Below, piece after piece: positions 12,009-24,333 of a DNA stretch of 64,000 nucleotides. The DNA is from Eleusine coracana subsp. coracana (lineage: Eukaryota > Streptophyta > Magnoliopsida > Poales > Poaceae). Numbering within the stretch: position 1 is the first letter of the stretch; each line of letters opens with the position of its first letter. The stretch lies in contig CM064426.1 of assembly GCA_032690845.1 (NCBI GenBank), forward strand, positions 59,496,631 to 59,560,630, read 5' to 3'. The notes under the pieces were generated by a model. That model did not search any database. It worked only from the letters and a program-made list of their open reading frames with translations, and was not told the origin of the DNA. The translations under genes were made by a program, and so were the position numbers.

Positions 12009-12365
12009 CTAGAAACCAATCCAATCTTTCCAATAAAGGGTTGTCCTGCTTGTTTGTTCAGGTGTACTTTTTTTTCCTTGTAATGGTAACTCTTCTAACC
12101 CCAAATTGCTAATTGCCGCATTAAAATCCATCATGTTTTGGATATCACCACCAGGTTTATTCGTATCTGAAGTTTTCCTGACTAGGTTGAAATCTCCTAC
12201 AAACAGCCAGTCATCATCCACTCCTAGATCTATATTATGGAACCAATTAAGAAAGTCTTGTCTTCTAGTTGGGGTACAAGGACCATAAATATTTGTAAGG
12301 AACCATCTAGCCCTAGAGTACATGGACATGAACTCCACTGTGACTGCATATTCATTTTGGTACAC
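12009..12365 (-). pseudogene. LINE AP-endonuclease fragment
   Basis: The frame contains NIYGPC, WLFVGDFNLVR and DFNAAISNLGL, matching the central part of the exonuclease-endonuclease-phosphatase domain (the GDFN motif carries the catalytic Asp and Asn). The N-terminal part of the domain with the first catalytic Asn/Glu is missing because the element is truncated here. The enzyme would have nicked target DNA to prime reverse transcription. Not functional in this state. Confidence 0.8.
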
Positions 12366-12391
12366 TCTTTGGCCAGTAAATATTGCACCTT

Positions 12392-13733
12392 TATAAGGAC
12401 CGAAGGCGTACCGAGAGGGGGGGGGGGGGTTGAATCAGTAAGCCGCTCATGAATGCGAATACTTCAATTCACCCTACTTGAACCTAACAATTGTTGCAAC
12501 CTAAGCAATTCTAGTAGGCCAAGACCCTACACATGCTAGTGTTCATGATGATAGCAAGCACATAAGACAAACACACTAGCCTATGCAAGCCACAATTCAA
12601 CCTAGTTACTAGAGCACACAATTGCAGAACAGTAAAGAGAGGGTCAAGGAATGCTCATGATTTTTTCCTGAGGTCTCAGAAGGATGGCGCCTTCCCGTAC
12701 TTCTCATTGGACCACTCCCATCGGAGTTCCGGTCCCTCCCGCCACCAATGTGGAGTTCTCACACACGAGCCCGCAATCACTCCCAGAGTAAAGACACGAT
12801 GCACGTCACCACTGCCACCAAGGCACAAGTTTGCCTCCCTTGAGAACTTGTCGGGCTCTCCGAGCTGACACGGGCGCTCACTAGCGACACCCCATTCACC
12901 GGCGGGCTCAAACCGTGTACAAATGTGTGATGGTCTTCACAACCGATCATGATAGGCTCGATCACCGACAAACCAGTCTAGGTCCCACCATAGACCAAGA
13001 GTAACAATCTAGATCACATGCTCAAGGACACCGTAGCCTTACATGTGCAAGATGCTCAAGTTACTCTCCACTAGCACTCTCAAGATATGCAATATCTCCT
13101 CCTAGTGCTCTCCTCTGTTCCTTTTGGATCTTACCAAATGCTCTCAGGTATTCCACTGGCCAAGAGAGGTCTCCAAGACCCTAGCAACAAAGTTATATTG
13201 GCTTCCAACCTCCAACTAGCCGTTGCTCCATGAAATCAGCTTTCTGGGCCTACTGACCAGACTGTCCGGTCACTGCCTGACCGGACCGTCCGATCACTGC
13301 AATCCTTGGCACAAACAGCTCTGCCCCTGCTGATCTCCTACTGAACAGACCCTACGATTAGCTGACCAGACCGTCCGGTCTGTTTCTCTCTCCAGTCCAG
13401 AAACATTTCTAGCGCTGCTTCCTCGCTACCTAGAGTTACATGTACAGACTGGACCGTCCGGTCTATAGACCAGACCATCCGGTCTCTACAACTTCAACTC
13501 TGGTAGTTTCCTCGCTGCTCCACTGTAAGTCCTACACAACTTCTCCTAGTGATCGTACAGTCCGGTCACCATTGACCCCTCTGTCCAGTCACTATGTCTA
13601 GAAGCTGAAACTTGTTGTCTTCTCTTGCCTTCATTTTCCGGCTTCTCCGAACAGCTCCTTGGCTTCTCCACTGTCACCTAGTGCTTGTGATTTCGCCGAA
13701 CAACCTTGCACATCACCGACTAGACATGACCTA
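12392..13733 (-). repeat. Truncated Sirevirus-type LTR, copy 1
   Basis: Shares its edge (aaggaccga...gagggggg...tgaatc), the interior (aggtctc(g/a)gaaggatggcgcc) and the gaccggac(n)gtccggtc motifs with 15421-17150 and 38117-39534. On the minus strand the edge corresponds to the 3' end of an LTR (..CACCCCCC..GGTCC). It interrupts the LINE at 12391. The opposite end is missing: homology stops at about 13733, where a different sequence begins. A pure G run sits at about 12417-12429. Confidence 0.75.
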
Positions 13734-14450
13734 AGGCTCCGTTTGGATGTCGGAATTGGAAGGGTGGAATTGAATTGACATCTAATACCAAATCCATGTA
13801 GAATTAGAATTGAGCACCAATTCAATGTTTTTGTTTGTCTGTCTAAGAAATTCATTAGAAAAATAAATCAGATCAAATCAATTCCATTTGATGTTTGGCT
13901 GCAAAATATGAAGAATTGAAAATCGGAAGGCTCGGCTCACCTGACTCCTCTCCTCCAACCGTGGTCGCCAACAAGCTCCTTAGTCGCCGCCTTGAAGCCG
14001 TCGCCGCCAAGCTTGAACCCGCTGTCATAGGCGGGGCGAGGGCTCGACGGAGGGAGGCAAGGTTGCAAGTGGGGCAGGCGCTCGACGGAGGGAGGCAAGG
14101 CTGGAGTTGTGGAAGGTGGCGCTTGAGGCGGGCGGAGTTGGGGAAGGAGATGCTCAAGGCGGCCGGAGTTGGTGAAGGCGGCGCTCAAGGCGGCCGACGT
14201 TGAGGAAGGAGGCGGCTGGAGGTGGGGAAGGAGAGGCTCGAGGCAGGCGGAGTTGCGAAGGAGACGACCGGAGTTTTAGAAGGCGATGCTCGAGGTGGAT
14301 GGAGTTGGGGAAGGAGGCACCAGAGTTAGGGAGGAGGCGCCGGAGTAGAGGAAGGAGGCGTCGGAGTTGGGGAGGAGGCGTAGAGTCGGGGAGAGAGATG
14401 GAGGCAGGCGATGAGTATGAGAGAGACGGGGAGGCAACGATTCCTCATAC
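13734..14450. other. GC-rich inserted segment with MITE-like left edge and minisatellite
   Basis: Starts with aggctccgtttggatgtcgg, a wording typical of grass MITE ends, followed by AT-rich sequence to about 13910, then strongly GC-rich DNA. Short open frames on both strands are low complexity (Arg/Gly/Glu-rich) and are not credible genes. I found no matching right-hand inverted repeat. Confidence 0.45.
14105..14400 (+). repeat. GC-rich minisatellite, ~31-bp degenerate unit
   Basis: Units of the form gaaggaggcgctcgaggcgg followed by cggagttgggg repeat about nine times with substitutions and length changes. The purine-rich strand is the plus strand. This explains the long arginine/glycine-rich frames in this interval. 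Confidence 0.7.
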
Positions 14451-15415
14451 TAACCAACTTCCATTGTGCTAAATGATAGTTATGGTTGTTATTAGTATTA
14501 TTCCAAAGACAATGAGCCATATGAGAGTTTAACATTTCGAGAGCCCACTTGGGCAGTTTAATGAAGGACATAAGGTAAATTGGGATGCTAGCTAAACAAG
14601 ATTTAATAAGTTCTACTCTGGCGGCATAGGACAATAATTTGTCTCTCCACCCAGCCATTCTTTTAATTAACTTAACTATAATCGGTTGGATATCTTCTGT
14701 TCTTAACTTTTCATGATGAAGAGGCACACCTAAGTATTTGATAGGAAAATCTCCTACAGGACAGTAAAAAATGTGAAATAATGTGAGTTTCCTTAACAGG
14801 AACCACTTCACTTTTGTGGAAATTAATCCTCATCCCAGACAACTGTTCAAAGTAAGCTAAAATACATTTGAGATTTCTCAAGGTCTTACTATCAACTGAA
14901 GAAAAAATAATAGTGTCATCTGCATAATGCAGAGATACTATTCCCTCAGGAGTAAAACTATTTAGAAAGCCTTTAATAAACCCTTTATTAGCATCTTTAA
15001 TTAACATCCTGGTGAGTACATCACCCACCAGGTTGAAAAGTAGCGGGGAAAGAGGACCCCCCTACCTTAAACCCTTACTCATTTTAAATAAATTACTCTC
15101 ATTTCCATTAATAATGACACCTACTATACCCCCTGAATAACACACTTCATCCACTTAATCTAGGTTGACCCAAAACCCCTAGTCTATAAAATTTCGAACA
15201 CAAAATCCGAACTTACTTTATCATAGGCCTTCTCATAGTCTAACTTTAGAAGTACACCAGGCTCTCCCGATTTATGGATGGTATGGACTACCTCATGGGC
15301 CACAATCACACATTCCCTCTCTTCTTTCCCAATACTTCCAAGCCCTAAAGGTCCAAAACCTAATATGAAACTATTACCGGAATGTGTTTCATGACTGTGA
15401 GAGAACCACCCATAA
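14451..15415 (-). pseudogene. Second LINE, reverse transcriptase fragment
   Basis: Minus-strand pieces contain LLKLDYEKAYDKV (palm motif A), SLHYADDTIIFSS (catalytic YADD) and IKYLGVPLH...GWRDKLLSYAARVELIKSCLASIP (thumb), typical of plant L1 RT. Only the middle of the RT is left: the 3' side stops at about 14450 against the GC-rich segment and the 5' side stops beside the solo LTR at 15421. Motifs and frames differ from the LINE at 8926-12391, so it is a separate element. Confidence 0.85.
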
Positions 15416-15420
15416 TGGAG

Positions 15421-17150
15421 TGAAAGGACCGAGTGACATAGAGGGGCGGGGGGTGAATCGGGAACTTGCACTATGTACCAAATTTACCAATTCCTAAAAC
15501 CGACCACTCAAACCAACTCCTACACAAATCTAGTGGTGATCACACTAGCATGATAATGAACCTATGAAAGGAACACCAACCTAAGCATACTAGTGAATCA
15601 CTCAAAAGCAATGCAACTCCTAAACATGTTAGTGATGAAATATGGAAGCTCAAACACTACTAACAAGTAAGGAGACTATTCATGCAGGACTACAAGGTAA
15701 TCAACTAGTACAAGACAAGCACACAAGCATGAATAGCACGGTATGTAAATACGGAAAGTAATGCATCAAAATAAGGAGTAGAGTAGGAGATGGATCATGA
15801 TTTTTTCCTGAGGTCTCGGAAGGATGGCGCCTTCCCCTACTCCTCGTTGGACCACTCCCACCGAAGTTCCGGTCCCTCCTGCCACCAAGTGGAGTTTTCG
15901 CACACGAGCCTGCAATCACTCCTATAGTGAAGAGATGGTGTGTGTCACCGATGCACAAAGCACAAGCTCTCCTCCCTCGAGAACTTGCCAGACTCTCCGA
16001 GCTGACATGGGCGCTCACTATTGATGCCCCTTTCACCGGTGGGCTCAAACCGTGTACAAACATGTGACGGCCTTCACAACCGATCATGATAGGCTCGATC
16101 ACCAACACCTAACCTAACCGGTCTAGGTCTCACCATAGACCAAGAGTAACAATCTAGATCACACCCTCAAGGACACCCTAGCTTTAGATGTGCAAGATGC
16201 TCAAGTTACTCTCTACTAGCACTCTCAAGGTATGTAATATCTCCTCCTAGTGCTCTCCTCTTTTCCTCTTGGACCTTTCCAAATGCTCTCAGGTATTCCA
16301 CTGGCCAAGAGGGGTCTCAAAGACCCCAGCAATGAAGTAATATAGGCTTCCAACCTCAAACTAGTCGTTGCTTCACGAAATCAGCTTTCTGAGCCTACTG
16401 ACCGGACAGTCCGGTCACTGCAGCAAAGTGCACCAATGGCTCTAACCCCTGCTGATTCTCCTGCTGACCGGACCGTACGGTCACCTGTCCAGACCGTCTG
16501 GTCTGTTTCTATCTCCAGTCCAAAAACATTTCACACTGAAGCTTCCTATCTGCCCTGTGCAATCCCTTCTGACCGGACCGTCCGGTCTGTACAGGTTCTG
16601 CCATAGACAGACTCCTCGCTCCTCGCCGTAAGTCCTAGACAACTCCTCATAGTGACTATACAGTCTGGTCTCCACTGACCCCTCTGTCTGGTCTCTATGT
16701 CCAAAAGCTGAAACTTGTCATCCTCGCTTGACTTCGTTTCCTGGCTTCTCCGAATAGCTCCTTGGCTCCTCCACTGTCACCTAGTGCCTATGATTTTACA
16801 GAGCAACCTTGCACATCACCGACTAGACATGACCTAGACCCCCTTGATAGTCTGGTTTTTCCTATGGACTCAAAGCCCTAACAACTAGGCAAGTGTACCC
16901 AACACTTGCACCATACCTTGTTCTCCACTTTGATCCATCTTCATCAACCCTTGGACTCTATCAAGTTCACAAGCCTCCATGCTTGTGGTCATTGCCATCC
17001 ATTGCTAAGGACGCCGTTGACAATCATCATAAGATAGAAGAGGTTTCCTACATGAACAACACTCGTGTGGACATTAGTCACATTTCATGTTCATCATTCA
17101 TCACCAAAACATCATACCTTGGGGTGACCTCAATGGTCATGAACCTTACA
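15421..17150 (-). repeat. Solo LTR of a Sirevirus-type copia element, TSD TGGAG
   Basis: Plus strand runs TGAAAGGACC...AACCTTACA, so the unit has TG..CA ends, and it is flanked by TGGAG at 15416-15420 and 17151-17155. That is a clean 5-bp target duplication with no internal retrotransposon sequence: a solo LTR left by LTR-LTR recombination. Length 1730 bp. On the minus strand the LTR ends with the C-rich CACCCCCC tract seen near Sirevirus LTR ends. It contains several gaccggac(n)gtccggtc near-palindromes (about 16400, 16465, 16570). Confidence 0.85.
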
Positions 17151-17197
17151 TGGAGACAGACCCATCGCCAGGATCCACCTTGGACGACAACACGTGT

Positions 17198-18809
17198 TGT
17201 GACGTCCAATAGGACAACACATGACAGAACAATATAGTTTACAACAAAGATCATAAATAGGATACAGAGTTTTACATAAATCCAGGTTTATGTTACATAA
17301 ATATAGTACAACAATATTAGTTCCCTTCATCATGTTACTCTTGTTACTACGCCCCGAAGCAGTATTAAGTGGTACTCATTATTGTGAGGGGTAGCGATTG
17401 GAACCGATTTACATTATGTAGGAAAAACCTATTTGCATGTTCCATATGTGCTTCTTGGAAGCCGCTTGAGGCAACCATTCACTTTAGCACCGCACAGCCT
17501 TCCGAGTCTAGCTCCTCTGAGAAGGGTCCCCAACGCGATGCGTTCTGGAAGACATCCATAAGTGGATTGTTCCCTCCTCTCCTTCCAAATTCCACCGAAC
17601 AAAGGAGTAGGGTACCTTCCAACTATGCAGACACTATTGCTACATCAGTTTACTAGGCCCATAACTCCAGCATGCAAACAATACGTTTAAAGTTGATCCC
17701 ATAGGATTGGGCATGACATGGGTTCTTAAGGGACACACATGGGGCTACCACCTTGAATACTCCATCTTCCCTTTCCCTTAATTGGTCATCCAGTCTCCAA
17801 TTGTTATCCCATCCATAGCTCCATCAAAACCATTTCCAGTGAGATATATATGACTCAACATTGAGGGGTCTCCATACCACTCAATGACTCATCGTCCTAA
17901 TTAAGAAAGTACTAACAAGCTATGCCTAACATTTAGTAACAGAGTCCATACTGCATGTTAGGTATTCAATCAAAGATTGTAAATATAATGCACAGACAAA
18001 CCCATAATACACTAGCTAGTGATAAAATAAAAGATGTACAAACTTGGCGGGATGCATTGGGGCGTGTCTTGAGCTGGGTCTTGGTCATTGGCGAGGGGGG
18101 GGGGTGGTAAGGGGAGTCACCACCACCTTATTGCACCTGCGCGATCTCGGCCTCCATGTGGTTTACCTTGGGATCTACATGATGTAGATAATGTTGTGCA
18201 TGAGAGAAGATTCATGACAGTTAGTTTATAACTGACTTATTGCTATAAGATGTACATGAGTTTAATATATTAAAAGATAGGTTAACGACATCGGGGTGGC
18301 ATATCGATGAATTTCCTTCATGGACAACAATAATTTAACCTGATAACATTGTATAAAATTATGGTGCGTGAGTGATGATTCTGATTCGACTAAGTACATA
18401 GGCAATGGGTACTGATCAAAATAGATGTTTTTAGTGTGATAATGATGTTGATTGATGTGAAGAGCTTATATGTACAATAAGCCTAAGTTACATGACTATA
18501 TTGTTAAGTAACATATTAACTCTAGGAGACAAAATAATTAAATTAACATGGTTTTGGAAGTCATATACCTATGAGCAATTTAATATACGTAGATATTAGG
18601 AGTAATTTTTGGGCAAAGTGGCAATAACATGCACTGAGACAATTATTTTAAATATTTAATTAGTGTAAATGCTAAATAATTAATTATGATAAAAATAATG
18701 AGAACTACAATGTATGACTTATCAATGGTGGTTAGATGTGACAATAGCACATGCCAAGTGCCAAGAATTTATTAATGAGCTAAACCCATATACGAATTTG
18801 TTAATGTTT
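17198..18809 (-). repeat. Part of a diverged long gypsy-type LTR
   Basis: Begins TGTGACGTCC, like the TGTGACAACC edge of the chromovirus LTR at 49713. Matching landmarks follow in the same order: ggtactcattattgtgaggggtagcgattgg with fatter similarity to 50455-50485, and cttggcgggatgcattggggc resembling 51050-51070. It is therefore a distant relative of that LTR in the same orientation. It stops at the Helitron at 18810. No coding sequence. Confidence 0.5.
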
Positions 18810-19940
18810 TCTGTACTCCTTTATAATTTAGTGAGGTCATCATTGGTGTTGGTTTTAATTTAGTGTTGCTTTTTAGTATTGACTTGTATTGGTTATCAAG
18901 TCATCTTGGATTGAACCGAACTCATACCAGAGACAAAAAATCTTAGGTCAATAAATACGTATCGAATTCCAACGGAATAAGAAACCGACTCTATAAAAAA
19001 AACACCCGCTCCTTCTGTTTTGTCTAAGATTTTTCTATCTAGAAATAAAGTATGCACATTTTGCTCTCTGATTAGCGGTTGAGGGCGAGTCCCTGTCGTA
19101 GAGGCAGCCAGAGTGCTCTCGATCGCATTGCCCACTCGATCACGTGAGAGTACCTACAGCCCTAGGACATAGGCCCTGTCACCAATGTCCCTGATAAGGC
19201 AGTAAGGCACATTACAAATTAATATCATCCCACCACATGTTAAGGTTAAATAAATAAAGTACTAAGTTGTCTCAACGTTAATTGTAATAGCAAGGAATGA
19301 TCAGTCACACAAATCATACAATAAGTACTAATTGAATTGTCTTGTCATTTGAAAATTAATTGTAGTAGCAAGTGATCAATCACACACATGATGCAATCGC
19401 TACTAAATTTACTAAAGAAAAAAAACATCCAACCAGGACTAAACCACGAAAGATTTAGCTAGAAGAATGGAAACAAGAACGTTACCAAGGAGAAACATCA
19501 TCATTTAATCTGTGGTCAAAGGCGCTTGTGTATTCTAGGACGGGAAATGGGCGTTAAAAGTGGCAGCTTGCATGAGGGGCGCCACTCGCCGGTGGCTACG
19601 GCCTACTCTTCCATACTTAGGCGCCACTCTCGAACCTTCGTTTCTCCACCCTTACGAGATGGCCATGTTGTCCATATGAGCTCTGGCTGGACCTTAAGCC
19701 ATGCTTTGGTGTTAACTCGGGCGAGAAGATTGTTTTTATTACTCAGACCATGTAAATTTCCTCCCACCAAAAATCGAAACCGGATCACTTGGGGTGCAAT
19801 TCGGAAGTCTTAACCTTTAGACTATACTTTTGAATAGACATAAACAAATATACAGTATATGTTAAATATTACATTAATATGGTTGAGTAGAGTTTATTAC
19901 AAAACTTTAAAGCCTGTAGCAACACACGGGTAATTTGCTA
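18810..19940 (+). mobile_element. Helitron A (non-autonomous)
   Basis: Starts TCTGTACTCC and ends after a degraded hairpin (cctgtagcaacacacggg, 19913-19930) with TTTGCTA. Its sequence is repeated closely in Helitron B from the first bases to the last. No Rep/helicase is encoded, so it would move only with help in trans. The middle (about 19080-19800) is GC-richer and may be a captured gene fragment, but I cannot name the source. The base before the 5' TC is T rather than the usual A, so the left boundary is less certain. Confidence 0.65.
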
Positions 19941-21494
19941 TCTCTACTTCTTCTTAATTTAGGTGAGGTTATCACTGGTGTTGGTTTTAATTTAGTGTTG
20001 CTTTTTAGTATGGATTTGTACTGGTCATCAAGTCATCTTGGGTTGAACCGAACTGAGACAAAAATCTTAGGTCAATAAATACGTATCAAATTCCAACAGA
20101 ATAAGAAACCAACTCCATAAAAAACACACACGATCCTTCTGTTTTGTCTAAGATTTTTCTATTTATAAAGAAAGTACGCACATTTTGCTCTTTGATTAGT
20201 GGTTGAGGGCGAGTCCCCGTTGTAGAGGCTGCCAGAGTGCTCTCGATCAAATTGCCCACTCGATCACATGAGAGTACCTACAACCCTAGGACATAGGCCT
20301 TGTCAACGATGTCCCTGATAAGGAGGCCCATTACAAATTAATATCATCCCACCACATGTTAAGGTTAAATAAATAAAGTACTAAGTTATCTCAACATTAA
20401 TTGTAATAGCAAGGAATGATCAGTCACACAAATCATACAATAAGTACTAATTGAATTGTCTTGTCATTTGAAGATTAATTGTAGTAGCAAGTGATCAATC
20501 ACACACATCATGCAATTGCTACTAAGTTTACTAAAGAAAAAACACCCGACCAGGACTAAACCACGAAAGATTGAGCCAGAAGAATGGAAACAAGAAAAAT
20601 GCCGAGGAGAAACATTGTCATATAGTCTGCGGCCAAAGGCGCTTGTGTATACTAGGATGGGGAATCGGCGTCGTAAGTGGCAGCTTGCACGAAGGGGCGC
20701 CACTCGCCGGTGGCTACGACCTACTCTTCCGTACTAAGGCGCCACTCCCGAACCTTCTTTTCTCCACCCTTACAAGATGGCCATATTGTCCATGTGAGCG
20801 TTGGATGGACCTTAAGCCATGCTTTGGTATGGAGTCATGCGAGAAGATTTTTTTATTACTCAGACCATGTAGATTTGCTCCCACGAAACTCAAAACTGGA
20901 TCACTTGGGTTGCAACTCGGAAGTCTTAACGTTTAAACTATACTTTTGAATATCTATACAACTTATTAATTGAGGTGAGGTCGTCTAGACCACTTTTTTC
21001 GTGTCCAGACATGTCGTAATATTGTCGTATTCAGTTTGTATCCTACAATGATTCATCAATCAGTTTGTCGCTTATTAACTATTTTCTAATTTTTTGTTGA
21101 ATTGGACTCTGATTTCAATTCGATACTTCATACGAACAATAATTAATCATCTATTATTTTAACATTATATTTTGGATGGAAACTAATAACAAGAATTCCA
21201 ACAATAACTCGCTTCAAAATTAATATAATGAATATTCTTTTTAAAACTCAAAAAGATAAAGCAATATAAAATTAGAGCAAATGCTTAAGCCAAAAAATTA
21301 ATTAATTGAAAACCTTTTACAGTTAAAAAAACATTCTAACCATAAAATTTTTTAACAAAGACCCGTGGCAACGCACGGGTATTTTGCTAGTACATAAACA
21401 AATACACAATATATGTGAAATATTACATTAATATGGTTGAGTAAATTTATTATAAAACTTTCAAGCCCGTAGCAATGCACGGACAATTTATTAG
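19941..21494 (+). mobile_element. Helitron B, inserted at the 3' end of Helitron A
   Basis: Begins TCTCTACTTC directly after the A-terminal CTA, and ends after a hairpin-like cccgtagcaatgcacgg (about 21465-21482) with TTATTAG. Its body matches Helitron A (for example ggtgttggttttaatttagtgttgc and the gccactc(g/c)cggtggctac segment). Helitron C interrupts it at 20953-21390. Non-coding for Helitron proteins. Confidence 0.7.
20953..21390 (+). mobile_element. Helitron C, nested within Helitron B
   Basis: 438 bp. Starts TCTATACAAC preceded by A, ends with a perfect 7-bp stem hairpin (ACCCGTG-GCAACG-CACGGGT, 21361-21380) and CTAG, followed by T. This is the textbook Helitron arrangement with A^T insertion. 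Comparison with Helitron A shows the uninterrupted target (tttgaata...acataaac), confirming the insertion boundaries. Confidence 0.85.
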
Positions 21495-23374
21495 TGCCTT
21501 GGGAAACCATGTGGATATGTGCCATGGTTTATAATATGTGATGAGTAATTGACATTGGTTGAGTTTAGTGTTTGAGTTAAAATGCGAAAATTTGGGGATT
21601 GCATGAGTTTGTGCATATCATGGTTTTGACTAACCGGAGTTAGTGATTGAGTTCGAGAAGTTGCAGGAGATGGGAAATATGTTTGCTTGTCACATGATGT
21701 GTAGGTCACTCGAGTAAACTTGGCGGTCAACGATGAGAGGATTGGACACAAGTAGGAGACTTGGGGCTAGACGATCAGGAGACCGGGTGAAGTCAAGGGT
21801 GATCCATACTTTACACGTGGAGACGCAAGAATCACAGATAGTTTCACGGTTGTGCCTCAGAACCATGGATGGTGATCAAGATGGCGGGGTTGATCGAGTC
21901 AAGGTGATCAGGCGTCGGTGCAAATAGAGGCTTCCAATGGACCGGAGGTGGGAGAGACTAGCTGACGAGGAGGATCACAAGACAAGGTGACACGCATTAA
22001 GATCAAGAAGTCGCGCTTTGAGAAGCATGCAAGGCGGTTTCCTGGTTTAGGCCTTAAAATTGGTGGCAGCAATTGGAGGTGTACGTGGCACCATAACGGA
22101 GCTTGCGTCGAGGCGAAGCAAAGTTGTGAAGGGCTCGATAACATTCGAGCGAAGGAAAAAAGAGTTGGATGGTTTTGTCCGGGGTGGTAGGTGACAATGA
22201 GTTGTAGGTCAAGGGTAGAGTTGTCTTGGACCCTGGGCCTATATAAGGAGAGGTGTGGCTGGTGGGAGAGGTGCCTCTTCCCATTAGCCTTGTTAGGTTT
22301 TAATTTCAAAGTGCTAGGAGAGGTCTTTATATAATAGAGGAGAGGAGACGGTGTGTGAGAGACATCTCTTTCTCTTCCAAATAGTGTGAGAAAGAGCGTG
22401 GCGTCCTAGCCATGTATCCATGTATGTTGACTTGATGAATCAATGATATGAGATCCCCTTTCGCGCCCAAGATCTTCCTCTCTACCTAAATCTCATTTTT
22501 GTCTTTTTCTCTATTTCGGAGCTATTTTTGGTCTCACTTTTGGTTGAGTTTTTGGGGCAGATTTCATGGGGAACTTGATGCTATGATGAGCAAGAACAAA
22601 CCTCTATAGGTCCTTGACCAAATCAAGAGCTCTAGCACCTTCGATTTGAAGTTTTCTCAAGTTTTCTCCTTTTCGATATTCTTGGCATGAGATCCGAAAT
22701 TCATAATGATTCCCTGTGCTATTTGAGTAGATCTTGTTGGAGTAGGGTCGTGATGTGTTGAGGATTACCTCCAAATATCACATGTTTTGGAAATAAGTTG
22801 GTTGAGTTTTGGAGAAGATTTGGGGGAAAATCGTGATAGTTTTCTGTTCTGTTGGGGGTCGATCGACACTAATGATGACCAGGACCGGCGCTGCTGGTGG
22901 GTCTGAACTCGGATCGGCACTGCCGATGCCACGACCGGCACTGCCGGTGGCTTGAGTCTGAACCCCGCATCAGCACTACATTAACCCCAGCGGCACTGCC
23001 GATACGCCTTGACTTCTGCTTCACAAAGTTTTGAGAACTCGCATCGGCACTACCAATGGGTGTGACCGGCATTGCCTATGGTGCCAACCGGCATTGTCGA
23101 TGGTTGTGGTTGGCACAGCCGATGGTAGTCCCGTGAGCCTGTCTTGAGTGTGTTTCTTCGAGAATCTTTTGTCATAGTTGCTCTCTTGTGCTTCTTCTAT
23201 TCTCTTCTGCTGCTACTAGCCATTTCTAGGATTAGCACATCACAAGTTGGTGTGTGTAACCTTGGTGACTTGCTTTAGGGTTGGGTTCGATTGAATTTGG
23301 GACATAGGCTAAGTTCTTACGGAGAATTTTAATTGGGTTCCATTCAACCCCTTGGTCGCCTTCTCGGTCCTTCA
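21495..23374 (+). repeat. LTR-like block with GGCACTGCCGAT motifs
   Basis: The 3' edge (cattcaacccc...cggtccttca) resembles the 3' end of Sirevirus-type LTRs in plus orientation. A TATA-like cctatataagg lies at about 22238. The segment at 22870-23110 carries five or more copies of (a/g)(c/t)cggcactgccgatg, the motif also seen at 47660-48320 and, inverted, in the LTR at 40247-41900. No primer site follows the 3' edge, so it would be a solo or 3' LTR. The 5' boundary is not established and I found no target duplication. Confidence 0.4.
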
Positions 23375-24281
23375 TAGTAGAAATAATACTATGTAGGGGT
23401 AGTTATCAATTTAGTATAAGACTAGATGAGCAGAGGAACCCATGAAAATTTAGTTTTTGTCTCAGAACTCCCAATATTTAATTAGATATGCAGTTTTCAA
23501 GTTAATAGACATTTTCTGGAAGTTATTTAAAGAGCAAACGGGGAAAAAGCCTCTCACCAATAGGGGACCAGATCCCGAGGACCACAAGGTAATGGGAGAC
23601 TAGATCCCCCATAGCCATTGCGGATCCGGACCCATTGCTCCGGCCTGTGGCCACGGCTCACGGCACCGGAGCGCAGCAGCGCAGCTATCGGAGTTGTCCG
23701 CGGCTCGGCCAAGGGCGGTGCTAAGCACACTATGGGACTGTGCGCCCGATGACGGATGCAGCAGGAATGACTGTGACCAGTGTCCCTCACCGGAAGGCAA
23801 CGACGATGAGCGGCGGAGACAGAGGAGCTTTGACGATGCGGGAGCTGGAGGGGGTGGACGCCGTCGACTGGATCCTCGACGGGGAGCTTCACAGTGATAC
23901 GGGATTCATCGGCATGTGGCTCTAGGGCGATGATGGTGTCTGGAGGGAGCTATCGACGGTGGAGTCGCGAGCGGGGCATGGCGCCGGAAAGGGAAGCCTG
24001 CAATGTAGGCACCTCGATGTCCATAGCAGAGGGGAAACGGATCAGGGAGGTGCGCATGCGGGTTGCGAACACAGTGGACTAGGAAGGGGTCGATGAATCT
24101 CATCGGAGAAGTGGAATTTCAATAGAGACGAACATAGGCCGATGGCGAGGTCTATGGAGAATTTTAGCTAGGAGGGATTGCTGCGCGTGTTTTGGCGGTG
24201 GGATGTGTGCTGCGAGGCCGTGAGCTGGCTGGGAGGAGCAGGGAGAAGGGTGGCGAGGCGCCAGCGGGCAGGGCCCGCGTG

Positions 24282-24333
<52 letters not shown>

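Larger units (their letters stand above)
8926..12391 (-). mobile_element. L1-type LINE, 5'-truncated and frameshifted
   Basis: Reading the minus strand from 12391 down, the order is AP endonuclease piece, reverse transcriptase, RT C-terminal and zinc-knuckle region, then a short poly(A) (the T run at 8928-8937). This is the layout of plant L1 elements. The reading frame is broken several times and the 5' end is cut by the LTR fragment that begins at 12392. The poly(A) lies only a few bases from the Tourist-like MITE. Confidence 0.85.

Noticed and set aside
13895..14472. Long Arg/Gly- and Pro/Ser-rich frames
   Set aside because: Generated by the ~31-bp GC-rich minisatellite; both strands are open at once.
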